Assembly (NCBI GenBank): GCA_933228895.1
Contig: OW121856.1
Location: 100,167,027-100,231,026, forward strand
Direction: 5' to 3'
Length of the DNA stretch: 64,000 nt
Source of the DNA: Platycnemis pennipes
Taxonomy: Eukaryota > Arthropoda > Insecta > Odonata > Platycnemididae
Within the stretch, counting starts at the first letter, position 1, and each line of letters starts with the position of its first letter. Shown in pieces: positions 12,080 through 21,689 of this stretch. The notes under the pieces were generated by a model. It searched no databases. It was not told the origin of the DNA and saw nothing but the letters and a program-made list of their open reading frames with translations. A program made the translations under genes and the position numbers.

Positions 12080-12515
12080 TCACTTCATTGATGAATAAAT
12101 TTAAACGCAAGGAGTAAAACATTTTTGGCTTGCCTTATATTTCTGCACCTCTCTCCTTTTTAAAGGAGTGATACTAACTGGGATGGTGATGGAGAATGCG
12201 ATTCACAAGAATGTCTTAAGCTACCTTGATTTTTACCTTTTGTAAGTCGTTACATTTTTCTTATCTGTAACACCTTCAACCCAGGTTTTAGAGTTAAAGG
12301 TCAATTTATTCTATCATTATGTAGAAGATTTTTTCATTAATTTTGCCCTCTTGACGTCACTTATAATCTCGAGGTGATTTTTTTTGCCCCTAAGGTCCCT
12401 TCTTGCATTCTACAAAATGAAAAGTTTTTACAGAAAGGCTGTTGCTTGCGTTCTTATCTCACGAGCTCATGAGTCAAGAAAAAGATTAATGATTCCCATG
12501 CTTAAGGTTTCCGAA

Positions 12516-13900
12516 AATAAATTTTGCAGGCATTCTCAGCTGCTAAACTGATTTTTAATTCACCTGAATAAGAGATTCGTGAGTCACGCGATTATACCTA
12601 GGCATTCTGGGGTATTTTGCTGTTAATTGATTATGATTTTTTGCAGTAATGTAATTAAACCCATCCATATTCATACGTTTTCCTGATGCATCAAAACAAC
12701 GATTACTTGTGAGCATTAAAGCTTTGCATATTCTTGCCCGGAAACTTGAGAAGATTTCAAGAAAGGATTGGTGTAAAAAAAACTTGATATGGAACGTGGC
12801 GTTATAAGTCCCTGAGAACTGGATCTGGGGTATGAGGATGGGGGAAAAATCGTAGGCTTTGGAGACGTGGGTGTGGAGGAGAATGAAGAGAGAGAGAGTT
12901 CGATGTCCGAAAAGGAGGACAAATGATTAAGTGCTGATTGAACGTGGTGGGGGAGGAAAGGAAGCTGTTGACGGAAGTTAACGGGAGTCAAAGTAGGTGG
13001 GGTGGAGCATGAAATACAGAAGATAACTGGATACTGAAGGCATTTATGGTGGGTTGGTAAGGAAGAGAGAGGCGTAGAAAGGGTGTTTAATAGAGTCACT
13101 ACTAGGGAAAGAACTAGGAATAGAGTTGGAAATAGAGAAGGTATTGGATAATGCTAGGAATTACGCTGAACTGAGAAACAGATAATGTAGGGAAGGTGTT
13201 ACTCGAAAATTACTCAGCAGAAAAGGGGTATTTCAAATAAACCTACCCTAGACACTAGAAAATTGTGCGTAATTAAGGAGCAAGCAAGTGTCAATAGAAA
13301 TACGTAAAGGGAGTTTTTGATTGCTTAGGGTCGGATGGGAAGTAACTTTGCATTTCTGGCAACTTTGCATAGCCACATTTATGTGGGTTCCTTGAACCTT
13401 TTACCTCTAATGATAAAATTCAAAATGTTTCTAATAATGTGGCAAACACCATTTTTGGAGTTCATTTTATATTTACGAGCAACCTTTTTGAAAAGCGGAA
13501 ATTTCAAGACTTGATACATTCTGAAAATTTTGTAATGGCTCTCCAAATGCTGCGTTTTTATTGATGTACCTGATATTCGAACTACGGCATTGTTTCTTCC
13601 GTTTCTACGGAAACTTACTATCAACATTTATTTTTTTCATTCAACTGCACATCAGTTTTAATTATCGAGCAAGTATGTAGTTATAAATGCCAGAGCACGT
13701 AACTTCGTCAAAACGTCTTCTTACCAAAAACCAAGTAGGAATGTGTCATATACTAATTCTTCGAAAGAAAAATTTACCATCATAATGATAGGCCTAAATC
13801 CCAAAATATACCCAGTATATTGAGAGTAATAATGAGCAAGTCTCTAGTGGTAATCAATAGTATTCGTAACCATGATGACAATGGCAATGCATACCATTGC
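12516..13900. other. No gene; purine-rich block inside
   Basis: From about 12780 to 13200 the plus strand is strongly purine-rich (GGAGGAGAATGAAGAGAGAG-type runs). That composition creates the serine/proline-rich minus-strand frame at 12716-13099, which I regard as an artefact. The rest is AT-rich with no motif. Confidence 0.35.
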
Positions 13901-14038
13901 TCCTATATCATGGCTCATATACAGGGATAAAATAAGCTAGGGGCAATTTATAAAGAGGATGTGAGATTTCTCTTATACCTTGGCTTATATTCAGAGATAA
14001 AATATGCTAGGGTCAGTATAAAAAGAGGATGTGATGTC
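13901..14038 (+). repeat. Two-copy tandem repeat, 70-bp period
   Basis: Unit 1 begins near 13901 and unit 2 near 13971. They align with an exact 70-base offset: 'TGGCTCATATACAGGGATAA' against 'TGGCTTATATTCAGAGATAA', then 'AATAAGCTAGGGGCA' against 'AATATGCTAGGGTCA', then 'AAAGAGGATGTGA' in both. No coding role is evident. Confidence 0.75.
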
Positions 14039-14369
14039 TTCAAAGCACGTTTTTGTGCTAAGACGCCTTCAGTGGAAAGGCCACACTGACGCTGTGAAGG
14101 TAAGGGAGGCGCCATCTGGCACTTTGGGTGAGTAAAGGCCGTTTGGCTTCATTCTCTGAGCGATGCAGAAAAACTTGTTTCAATATTTTTTACTACTGTT
14201 TCGCCACCTGGGGCAAATTTATAATTTAAGGGATATACGACGAACGATTTTGAGATGGGTGTCAAGTTTCTGGTGTTTTCTAGCCCACACAATAGTGTAG
14301 TAACTTTCACGAAAAAATTAACAAATCGCTTGGACTTGGATTTGTATATATACGGTTGCAAATATGACT

Positions 14370-14440
14370 AATGTACCTGAAGATGTCACTAAGCGTAGGT
14401 ACGAAACCCGGGTCGTAACAATAAACCTTATTAGTGGACC
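14370..14440 (+). ncRNA. Hammerhead-ribozyme-like core (single, PLE-type)
   Basis: CTGAAGA at 14377-14383 fits the CUGANGA core and GAAAC at 14403-14407 fits the GAAA core; the segment between would form stem II but pairs imperfectly. AC..GT around 14406-14413 can form a minimal stem III, followed by GTC ending at 14414 as a candidate cleavage triplet. GTAC before the core can pair with GTA after it as a short stem I. Hammerheads of this small kind are known from Penelope-like element terminal repeats. It is followed by an AATAAA word. Likely an old terminal fragment. Confidence 0.45.
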
Positions 14441-15050
14441 ATTTAAAAGGGTAATTCTTTATTCTCAATTCCATTAACAAATCGCTGTTGCACTTAAGGG
14501 GCCGTGATACATAGCTGTTTTTCAGACCTATTTTTCAAGGAAGATTGCTCCAACAGGAAGCTAGATATCGGAATGGGGTTTTCAGTAATTAAAAGAGAAA
14601 GTATCAAACTATTACTCTATAATCTTAGATTTTACGTAATAAGCCTTGTTAAAAATATATCTCGATGTAAAAATAGACCTTTTTGTTGCAAATATTGGGA
14701 GACAGAGGGGCTATTTTTTTAACTTTCGTTATTATAGAGTACAAGATTCAAGCTTAGTCTGTTGGATCCTTGAAAACTATTGATTTTTATTAAAAGACAC
14801 GCTGTTGAGATATTCTGAAAGTAATTTATGTTTTTCGCCAACTCCAGCCCAGGGATACGCCTCTAGCAACGTGCAAATCACGAAACAGTTCACACATTCT
14901 CCGCCTACTGCGCTACTCAAAAAGTGGCACGGTCCCTCTACCCTATATCCTAAAACGGTAACCTTGAGGTGTTGGAGCTTGGGGGAAGGGAAAGTGAAGG
15001 CGGGCGGGAAGCAGAGGCGAGTTTTAGTTGCTTGCTTGCATGCTAGTAGT
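14441..15050. other. No gene recognised
   Basis: Overlapping frames on both strands at 14777-15134 share the same DNA and show no motif; the downstream half runs into a LINE family A tail. Nothing else supported. Confidence 0.3.
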
Positions 15051-15054
15051 GAAT

Positions 15055-15132
15055 GCTTGGTGACCTTCACCCCCTGCCACACACCCTCGCGGTGGCTTGC
15101 AGGGTATCGTGTAGATGTAGATGTAGATGAGT
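15055..15132 (+). mobile_element. LINE family A 3' tail with TGTAGA repeats
   Basis: Reads CTTCACCCCCTGCCACACAC, then 'CCTCGCGGTGGCTTGCAGGG', then three copies of a GTAGAT unit. This is the best preserved copy of the family A 3' terminus in the window and defines its hexameric tail. No family A coding sequence precedes it, so it is an extreme 5' truncation. Confidence 0.75.
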
Positions 15133-15300
15133 GAGACGGAGTGTCTGCTTTACTGACGGGTTATTTCTTGAGTCTCAGCTTAGGTTGTCGCTCTCGGGGT
15201 GTCTAGTAACAGTCAAACTGACTAATTGTCAAGTCTCGAAATTTCATCGGAAGCGTACCGATATCGGAAAATTAAAGTAGGCAGTCGCTTGACATTTTCG

Positions 15301-15670
15301 ATGGCGAGGAAAAAAAGAAAGGGTGAATTTTTGGCCAAGCGGAGGGAAGAAAAAAGGTAAATATTGTCATTTTTTGTGAAAACACTATCTTAATGTAATG
15401 ATATATTCATGTGTAAGTATGCAAATTTCTATTATCCGAAACAGGCGTCTCAAAATAATGGGAACAGAGTCGCACGTAGGAGGAACTTCTTGCGCTATTG
15501 AAGAAACCCCGTCCAATATTGACGATTCAGTAGCTGATGAAACTTTGCATGATTCATTTGACGATATGGCAATTGCCGAAGAAGGGAAAAACGAAGGTCT
15601 ATCCGGTGGAGTAACGGGAAGAAGAATTATCGACTTAAAATATGCGACAAATCGGTTTCCAATATACTGA
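15301..15670 (+). CDS. Two-exon gene fragment, possibly the N-terminus of a MULE-type transposase
   Basis: A start codon at 15301 opens exon 1 (15301-15356), a lysine/arginine-rich peptide beginning MARKKRKGEFLAKRREE. It ends at a good donor, AAG|GTAAAT. An 88-bp AT-rich intron ends at ACAG (15444). Exon 2 (15445-15667) joins in frame (phase 2) and includes GTESHVGGTSCAIEETPSN, an acidic middle and GRRIIDLKYATNRF. A stop follows at 15668, exactly where LINE family A sequence begins. A basic start, acidic linker and G-RII(V)DL block recalls the front of Mutator-like transposase-domain proteins of arthropods; that identification is from memory of the family and tentative. About 93 residues remain, so the rest has been lost or displaced. 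Confidence 0.4.
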
Positions 15671-15675
15671 AAAGG

Positions 15676-17990
15676 TTTAACCTAAATTTCAACCTGCGTT
15701 CTGATAGTAATTCCCAGCCTAGTTCTTCTATTAAACTCGTAACACTTATACAATTATCATAGCGGCCTTTAACAAATCTAGTGGATCTCCTTTGCACACG
15801 CTCTAATTCTTTTATCATACCTTCCTCGTACGGATCCCATATACTAGCGGCATATTCTAAATGAGGCCTGACAAGTGTAAAATAGCTTCTAGTACTCTCT
15901 CATCGCATTTGCCTAGAACTTTTTTTACGAATCCTGATATATGGTTTGCTACACTAGTTATTTCCCTGATGTATTTCCCCCACAGCATGTCTTCAATGGT
16001 AGTGACGCCTAAGTATTTAATAAATTCTACGTTAGATATTTTCTTTTCTTTGATGCAATAATTTTTCTGGGGAAAGTTATTCTTTTTCCCAAAGTTCTTT
16101 ATCGCGCATATCTTCAAATTTAATTCTAGCTGCCAGCTATCACACCAATCATCAATCGCATATAAATCCTTAGCTATAGAATGACTATCCTCTTAATTTC
16201 TTATTTCCTTATACACTACTGCATCAGAAGAAATACGTAAATATGAAGAGATTAGCCGACAGGACTCAGTGGAGAGCTGCGTCAAACCGATCTGAGGATT
16301 GATGACCAATGATGACTGCTGCATCATCGGCAAAAAGACGGAGCTTGCTATTTTTAGCTACTGTATTCAAGTCATTTACGGAGAGAAGAAATAAAATTGG
16401 GCCTATCACGCTGGGGAACACCCGATGTAACTTTTACTTCGCCTGAGGTGACACCATCTAATACCATTCATTGAACGCGTTCATGTAGGAAATCTCCTAT
16501 CCAGCCTACCATATTACTGTCTATCCCGTATGATGCTAACTTCGCGAGTAAATTACAGTGGGGAACCTTGTCAAACGCTTTTCTAAATTTAAAAGCGCTG
16601 CGTCTACCTGTACGTTACCTTCTCCGGAAACTAAAATATCATGAACGAAAAGACCTAACTGATTTTCGCAAGACCGTCCCTTTCTGGACCCATGCTTATT
16701 TGTTATCAATAAATCCTGGCTATCGAGGTGTCCCCTTATTGATGTAACTATCATATGCTGTATAATTTTGCACGACAGTGACGTTATTGATATTGGTCTG
16801 TAATTCGATGGATGTTCCCTATCGCCACTTCTAAAAATTGGGATCACGTTTGCTATCTTCCAGTCTTTGGGAACCGCGTGTTCTTCGAGGGATTTGTTAA
16901 ATATTACTTTAAGATACGGTGCCATTTCGAGAGCTATTTCTTTATACACACGAGCAGGAATTTCATCACGACCTGAGCTCTTGTTCGGGCTAACATTTTT
17001 AGTAAGGATACGATTCCGTTATAAGATACAATTATCGATCGGGGGCATTATTTGCTGAAATCGGTCTGGTATGGTTTCGAGCAAACTGCGCTTAGATTGA
17101 TTAAAAACGCTCTGGAAAAATAATTCAACAAATTAGCCTTATCTAAATATTTCGCCCCTATACCCTTTCAAGGAATTAACCGTTGACATTTTAGTTCCCT
17201 GTACTTTTCTAACATATGATCAAAATGTTTTCGGATTCCCCTCTAGTTGTTCTCCAAGTACTTTTCTCTTGAAACCACTTTACGCTTTTCTAAGGGCTAT
17301 TTTTGCGGCTGCTTTATATGTAACGTTCGATAATTTTTTTAGATCGCTATTAGCTACATTTTTCTTAGTTTCGCGTGGATAACTCGTTGTCGTTTTAAAC
17401 ATTTTTTTAACCTCCACGTTGTACCACCCTGGTTCCCTGTTCTCACTCTTATACTCACTCACCGTGTAATTTGGAGGAACTCTTTCCATGTCTGTATCAC
17501 TATTTTTTCTGATGTTTAGAATTTTACTTAAAAGGCAAATCTTTCTTTTTAATTTTACATTTTTGTCAGTATTGAGGGATAATTTAATGTGTACTACCTT
17601 GTGGTCACTTATTCCATCGACATTTTTAACTTTAATAACTTTTTCATGGATGTTTGAGGCAAGTAAATCGAGAACATTCTCCCTTCTATTATGCAAATTT
17701 ACTATTTGATGCACTGCGTATTATGCGAACAGGTTAAAAAATGACGAGCAGATTTCTTTTTCCCTACCCCCAGACTAATGACTACATGTTTTCCAATCTA
17801 TCGATGTTGTATTGAAATCTCCACCTTTCAATAATCTGTCGTTCGTTGGTATGAGAATTAATGTGCCTGATCTGTTTTTCGAGTTCTAATACTGAGTGTA
17901 CATCGGAATGGGGTGGTCTGTAGTAGGCACAAACGTATATTACTTTCAAATTACCACATTTAGACATTAACACGTGCAAGCCAAGCTACC
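15676..17990 (-). pseudogene. LINE family A (CR1/jockey-like) endonuclease-reverse transcriptase, decayed
   Basis: Read from 17990 down to 15676. An AP-type endonuclease piece reads IYVCAYYRPPHSD (about 17930). Next come LDLLASN and GISDHKVVHIKL (about 17600-17680), the end of the endonuclease with its SDH box. The reverse transcriptase follows at 16536-16949 with VPKDWKIANVIPIF, SNYRPISITSLSCKI and KHGSRKGRSCENQL. Motif A, around VDAALLNLEKR, is damaged and shifts frame. Motif C reads KLRLFADDA near 16320-16345 but is split by an insertion. The thumb region IKYLGVTTIED (about 16000) and RVQRRSTRF (about 15780) close the frame. Many frameshifts and stops make it dead. The usual 3' UTR and tail are absent: similarity to the 2.76-3.26 kb copy stops near 15683. 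Confidence 0.85.
16227..16318 (+). mobile_element. LINE family B 3' scrap inserted in family A motif C
   Basis: A 92-bp plus-strand piece with the family B end block (AATACGTAAATATGAAGAG, TTAGCCGACAGGACTCAGTG, GGAGAGCTGCGTCAAACC, then a GATGAC tail). It is flanked by CTGCATCA at 16219-16226 and again at 16319-16326. Removing it and one CTGCATCA restores continuous minus-strand DNA coding for the FADD catalytic box of the host LINE. Confidence 0.85.
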
Positions 17991-17999
17991 AGCTGAGAC

Positions 18000-18718
18000 C
18001 ACCTCCTATTTGTTGCAGTTCTTACGGCTAAACTGTTGTCACAACAACCAATCAACGCGGCTACCCTGAAAAATGAAGTCTATTCATGACTTGGACCGCG
18101 GACGCTTTCTCCTGCAGCTACGAACCCCACTAGGACCAGACCGGCTCGGTTCTTAGAAAAACGTAGCGAACGCATTTCCGCGAATTCCACGTTGCCACAT
18201 GGTATAATGTGGAGTCTGCCAAACAGTTTGGTCCCATCGTATGTTGAAATGGCAACATTGCGTCTAGTGGTCAGCAATGGAAAACTCCGCGGACGGAGGG
18301 GCTGAGAGGGAAGGGTCGTTATTGCCTCATAACCTCTGCGCAAAGAATTAAAGCGTAGAGGTGACACTGAACAAAAATATGGCTGGTTGGGTAGGCGCCG
18401 ACTCTGGTAACTCTACCGGTCGACGGAAAAACTATCTCCATCATCTCAGCACTCGAAAGCGAAAAAATAATCATGTACCACGGCGCCTTAAGTCATTCTC
18501 GTGGGAATGCATGAACTCAGCCTTCATTTCATCAATCGGTGTTAATTTTCAATAGTACTTAACAATAAAAGTGTATCAATGGATGGCATATATATGTATA
18601 GTTGGATGTTGGTATAATGACTTGAAGCAACCCAACTAACAGTATGGTTGCTAGGCTATTTTTATCACTTTTTAAATTGTGAATTTTAAGATAGAATATA
18701 ATTACTAATCCTTTCTAA
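18000..18718. other. No gene recognised
   Basis: More GC-balanced than its surroundings at 18060-18500, with short frames on both strands (18080-18367 minus and 18361-18555 plus) that show no motif. Nothing further supported. Confidence 0.3.
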
Positions 18719-19105
18719 ACATCTACATCCAAGCGATCTCCTGTAAGCCACCGCAAGGGTGTGTGGCAATGGGTGAAGATCACCAAGCATGCACTACCGA
18801 CATGCAAACATGCTACTACAGGGTCTCAGGCAACTAGATTGTTAGTAACAGCACAGTAATGAAGGTATTGGTTGTTAATATGTATGCATCATGCACTACA
18901 GACTACTCTAAATATTTCCCCTTCTATCTCTTTGCTATGCTGCCTATTCTGTTCTCTTATAGTACGGGGGAAAATGATCAATCTATCAGTATCTATCTAT
19001 CAATCTATCAGAATCTATCTATCACTACGACAATCTCTCTAATCTTATTTATCAGATTTAACCTAGCAAAATACCCTAAAACAAGATACGTAATGCATTC
19101 TTGGA
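18719..19105 (-). mobile_element. LINE family A 3' UTR copy
   Basis: Starts with CATCTACATCC and 'GTAAGCCACCGCAAGGGTGT', the reverse complement of the family A tail, and then follows the same order of blocks as 2761-3090. Shared blocks include 'GGTGAAGATCACCAA', 'GCATCATGCACTACAGACTA', 'CTATGCTGCCTATT' and 'GACAATCTCTCTAATCTTAT'. A CTAT-repeat expansion at about 18980-19025 interrupts it. Coding sequence is absent. Confidence 0.75.
18980..19026. repeat. CTAT microsatellite
   Basis: Imperfect repeats of ATCTATCT and ATCTATCA lie inside the LINE family A 3' UTR copy, where the other copy at about 3030 has only a short related word. Likely expanded after insertion. Confidence 0.7.
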
Positions 19106-19166
19106 GTGTATTCACCCTCTGCCACACAGAATTATGGTGGCATGCAGGGTGTTGTGTAGATATAGT
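19106..19166 (+). mobile_element. LINE family A 3' tail, plus strand
   Basis: CACCCTCTGCCACACAG, then GGTGGCATGCAGGGTGTTGT and GTAGATATAG: a diverged tail in plus orientation. With the minus-strand tail at 18719, the 18.72-19.17 kb block is bounded by two outward-facing family A 3' ends. Confidence 0.65.
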
Positions 19167-19343
19167 CAAAGAATTGCCCAAAATTAAAATGTGATCATAA
19201 ATTCGGAACAACAGAAAACATTCCTTTCCTTTTTGTACTCCGCACTCCTATCAATGCAATAAAACTTTTTTCAAAATAGAGGTCAAAACGATGAAAGGAA
19301 CATGAGGATATGTATCACTACAAAAGTAAATACATAAATTTAG

Positions 19344-19423
19344 ATTGAAAATAAGAATGAACTTTGTAATTTTCCACACGTTGTTTTATTAACCAACCGG
19401 TTTCAACACTCACGTGTCATCAT
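19344..19423 (-). repeat. Penelope-like element left inverted repeat
   Basis: Reverse complement of 21479-21558 without a mismatch. On the minus strand it includes the stem II and GAAAC part of the hammerhead-like motif, but identity stops just inside the CUGAUGA core, so this left copy lacks the core's first three bases and is probably not an active ribozyme. Confidence 0.9.
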
Positions 19424-19514
19424 AGTCAATTTAAATCATGGTCATAAATATTCACCTTCTTTACCAATTAACCACAAAGCTGCTGTAAATCTTTTAGCTG
19501 ATTGTGATGTAGGT

Positions 19515-21353
19515 TTGCGCACACAGTCGTTGGGTAAAAAACAAGAAATAGCGGACACTATTAACAATTACTTTTCTTCGGACTACCGCCCGCAGGATCG
19601 ATCAGTTAAAAGAATACTGAATAACATTAAAGATACTTCTAATCAGCACAATTTAATCTTCACAAAAGCTGACAAAGGCAATAGCATAGTTATCCTTCAG
19701 AAGCATGATTACGTTCAAAAGTGTGAACAGTTTATCTCCGAAAATGAGTTTGAAAAACTGAACAAAGATCCTACTAACATTTTCCAACAGACTCTCAAAA
19801 CAACCTTAAACAGTTGCGACTCATTGCTCTCACCAAGAGAAAAGCGGAGTCTAATAAAAATGAATCCATTGCCACCAAGGATGTATGGTCTACCGAAAAC
19901 GCACAAGCCGGGGATTCCTATTCGACCAGTAGTTTCACACATATCGGCTCCGTCGCACTTACTTGCGCTTAAATTAAATATTCTATTGAGAAATTTTTCC
20001 TCCTTTAAGTCAACTTATGGTATAAAAAACTCCATTGAACTGGCTTCCAAACTCAAAGATATGACTCTACCCCCTAATGGAAAGTTAGTTTCCTTCGATG
20101 TGCGCAATCTCTTTACATCCATCCCCTCACTCGAGGCGATTGACTCAGCAATATCCTGGCTAAGAAAAGCGGATTGCAGTGATGACATTGTGAAAGACTT
20201 TGGACAACTTTTAACCTTGTGCACCGACCAAAATTACTTCCTGTTCGATGGCAATTTTTATAAACAACGACATGGACTGTCTATGGGATCCCCACTTTCC
20301 CCAGTTTTAGCGGAAATATTCATGGATTCTCTAGAACAGAGGTTATTTAGCGCAAACCACTCTCTTTTAAGCAACGTTCATTATTACTATAGATACGTAG
20401 ATGACATAATTTGTTTGTGGACTGGTACCTTGAGGCAACTGGACCAATTTTTATCAATTTTAAACTCCCTGCACAAATCTATCACTTTCACTATGGAACT
20501 AGGTAATGGTTACCTCAATTATTTAGATTTGTCCATTTCCATTAAAGACAGTAAACATCAGTTTGCCATTTATCGCAAAGATACCTTTACAGATGCTATA
20601 ATTCCCAATAGTTCAACCCATCACTATGCACATAAACTGGCTGCCATAAACTCTATGTTACACCGGCTAGTGAGCATCCCACTTCAAGATAGCTCATTTA
20701 AAGATGAACTGCACACCATAAAAATGATAGCTCATCAGAATGGCTACAGTGAACATACAGTGGAAAAATTATTAAATAAAATTCAAAAGTCAAAAGCTAC
20801 AAAGTTACTGTGCAATTTGGACCAATCTCCCCACGATAAATCAAAGAAATGGTTTGAACTGCCCTTCCTAGGTAATATTAGCCAAGTAATAGCTAGACAT
20901 TTACCCAAAGACATTTTTAAGGTCTGTTTTTATAATCCGACTACACTAAGCAAATTACTCTTTAATTCCAAAGACAAAATTGAGGTGGACCATAAAAGTG
21001 GTGTGTATCTGATAGAGTGTGGTGATTGTAACGCAGTGTATGTGGGGCAAACTGGGAGAAGATTTGTGACCAGAGTGAAAGAACATGAGAGGTGTGTTAG
21101 ATACTGCGACGAGACTTCAATGTATGCTAAACATCTACTAGAGACTGGACACCGGGGAAACTTCAAACCTCAAGTCTTACACGTCCAAGATAAAGGTTTT
21201 AAACTTGACTTTTTAGAGAAATATGAAATTGTAGAACGACGGTGCTCACCCGATATTTTACTTTTAAATGATTTGACGGATTTTAAATGTTCCCCGTTGA
21301 CCACTTGCTCTGGTGTGAACAGGTCTGGTGCACAATGTGAACATTTGACCTAA
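19515..21353 (+). CDS. Penelope-like reverse transcriptase with GIY-YIG endonuclease
   Basis: Copies element RNA into DNA and nicks target DNA. Numbering the codon at 19515 as 1, blocks in order are KADKGNSIVIL (51-61), YGLPKTHKPG with RPVVS (124-141, a Penelope hallmark), motif A SFDVRNLF with D195, motif B HGLSMGSPLSP (about 253-263), and motif C YVDD at 294-297. LNYLDLSISI follows, and then a C-terminal GIY-YIG nuclease: GVYLI at 496-500 and VYVGQTGR at 508-515, with E/H residues after. No frameshift interrupts it. The codon at 19515 is TTG, not ATG. The frame is open upstream to 19344, inside the left inverted repeat, and no in-frame ATG occurs before about residue 116. The N-terminus is therefore probably truncated compared with full elements, which are usually longer. 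Ends at the stop at 21351-21353. Confidence 0.93.
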   Translation: MRTQSLGKKQEIADTINNYFSSDYRPQDRSVKRILNNIKDTSNQHNLIFTKADKGNSIVILQKHDYVQKCEQFISENEFEKLNKDPTNIFQQTLKTTLNSCDSLLSPREKRSLIKMNPLPPRMYGLPKTHKPGIPIRPVVSHISAPSHLLALKLNILLRNFSSFKSTYGIKNSIELASKLKDMTLPPNGKLVSFDVRNLFTSIPSLEAIDSAISWLRKADCSDDIVKDFGQLLTLCTDQNYFLFDGNFYKQRHGLSMGSPLSPVLAEIFMDSLEQRLFSANHSLLSNVHYYYRYVDDIICLWTGTLRQLDQFLSILNSLHKSITFTMELGNGYLNYLDLSISIKDSKHQFAIYRKDTFTDAIIPNSSTHHYAHKLAAINSMLHRLVSIPLQDSSFKDELHTIKMIAHQNGYSEHTVEKLLNKIQKSKATKLLCNLDQSPHDKSKKWFELPFLGNISQVIARHLPKDIFKVCFYNPTTLSKLLFNSKDKIEVDHKSGVYLIECGDCNAVYVGQTGRRFVTRVKEHERCVRYCDETSMYAKHLLETGHRGNFKPQVLHVQDKGFKLDFLEKYEIVERRCSPDILLLNDLTDFKCSPLTTCSGVNRSGAQCEHLT

Positions 21354-21469
21354 CCTCCAATATATTCTTCTTACCCCTGTGATGTAGCCCCATGCCTCAC
21401 TCCCTTTCCATGTTAACCTCCACCCCCCCACCAGTGCACTATTTAAGGCCTTCCCTTGCTCAAAAATTT

Positions 21470-21515
21470 TAGTCCCTGATGATGACACGTGAGTGTTGAA
21501 ACCGGTTGGTTAATA
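21470..21515 (+). ncRNA. Hammerhead-ribozyme-like motif in the right repeat
   Basis: CTGATGA at 21476-21482 and GAAAC at 21498-21502 form the conserved core. Between them GACAC and GTGTT pair as stem II around a GTGA loop, after one unpaired T. AC-CG-GT (21501-21506) can give a two-pair stem III followed by T21507 as the cleavage position (GTT). CC before the core can pair with GG after it to start stem I. Hammerheads in Penelope-like terminal repeats are established; this one has the same minimal shape. Folding and activity are untested. Confidence 0.65.
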
Positions 21516-21558
21516 AAACAACGTGTGGAAAATTACAAAGTTCATTCTTATTTTCAAT
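21479..21558 (+). repeat. Penelope-like element right inverted repeat
   Basis: Perfect reverse complement of 19344-19423. Contains the words 'GAAACCGGTTGGTTAATAAA' and 'ACGTGTGGAAAATTAC'. Confidence 0.9.
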
Positions 21559-21689
21559 CATGGAAAAATTCCACAATGTGACGGCCGAAGTTGTTTCATC
21601 GATACATAAATTTAGTTTTCAGTTGAATTGATGCCGGAACCTTCGGTAGCTTGTACATTTATATCGTTGGAAAAATCTCACAAGCATCG

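Larger units (their letters stand above)
10417..12515. repeat. 22-bp direct repeats flanking a ~2.06-kb segment
   Basis: A perfect 22-bp word beginning TCCCATGCTTAAGGTTTCC occurs at 10417-10438 and again, same strand, at 12494-12515. Neighbouring bases differ at once on both sides. This is what a long target-site duplication around an insertion at 10439-12493 would look like. The enclosed segment shows no terminal inverted repeat, poly-A tail or coding motif, so the mechanism is unknown. Confidence 0.45.
19330..21615 (+). mobile_element. Penelope-like element with inverted terminal repeats and 14-bp target duplication
   Basis: The 14-bp word ATACATAAATTTAG occurs at 19330-19343 and 21602-21615, bounding the element as a target-site duplication. 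Inside, 19343-19423 and 21479-21559 are perfect 81-bp inverted repeats, the outermost base of which overlaps the left duplication. A further 41 bp (21561-21601) lies between the right repeat and the right duplication. One long frame encodes reverse transcriptase plus GIY-YIG endonuclease. Penelope-like elements are known to carry LTR-like repeats in direct or inverted order and to make variable target duplications, which fits. The perfect repeats and open frame suggest a fairly recent insertion. Confidence 0.92.

Noticed and set aside
10439..12493. DNA transposon with terminal inverted repeats
   Set aside because: The two ends are not inverted copies of each other, so only the direct repeat is reported.
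12716..13099. 127-residue minus-strand open frame
   Set aside because: The DNA is a purine-rich block; the peptide is a serine/proline/leucine artefact of composition with no motif.
18980..19026. CRISPR-like array
   Set aside because: The regular spacing is just a CTAT microsatellite; there are no unique spacers.
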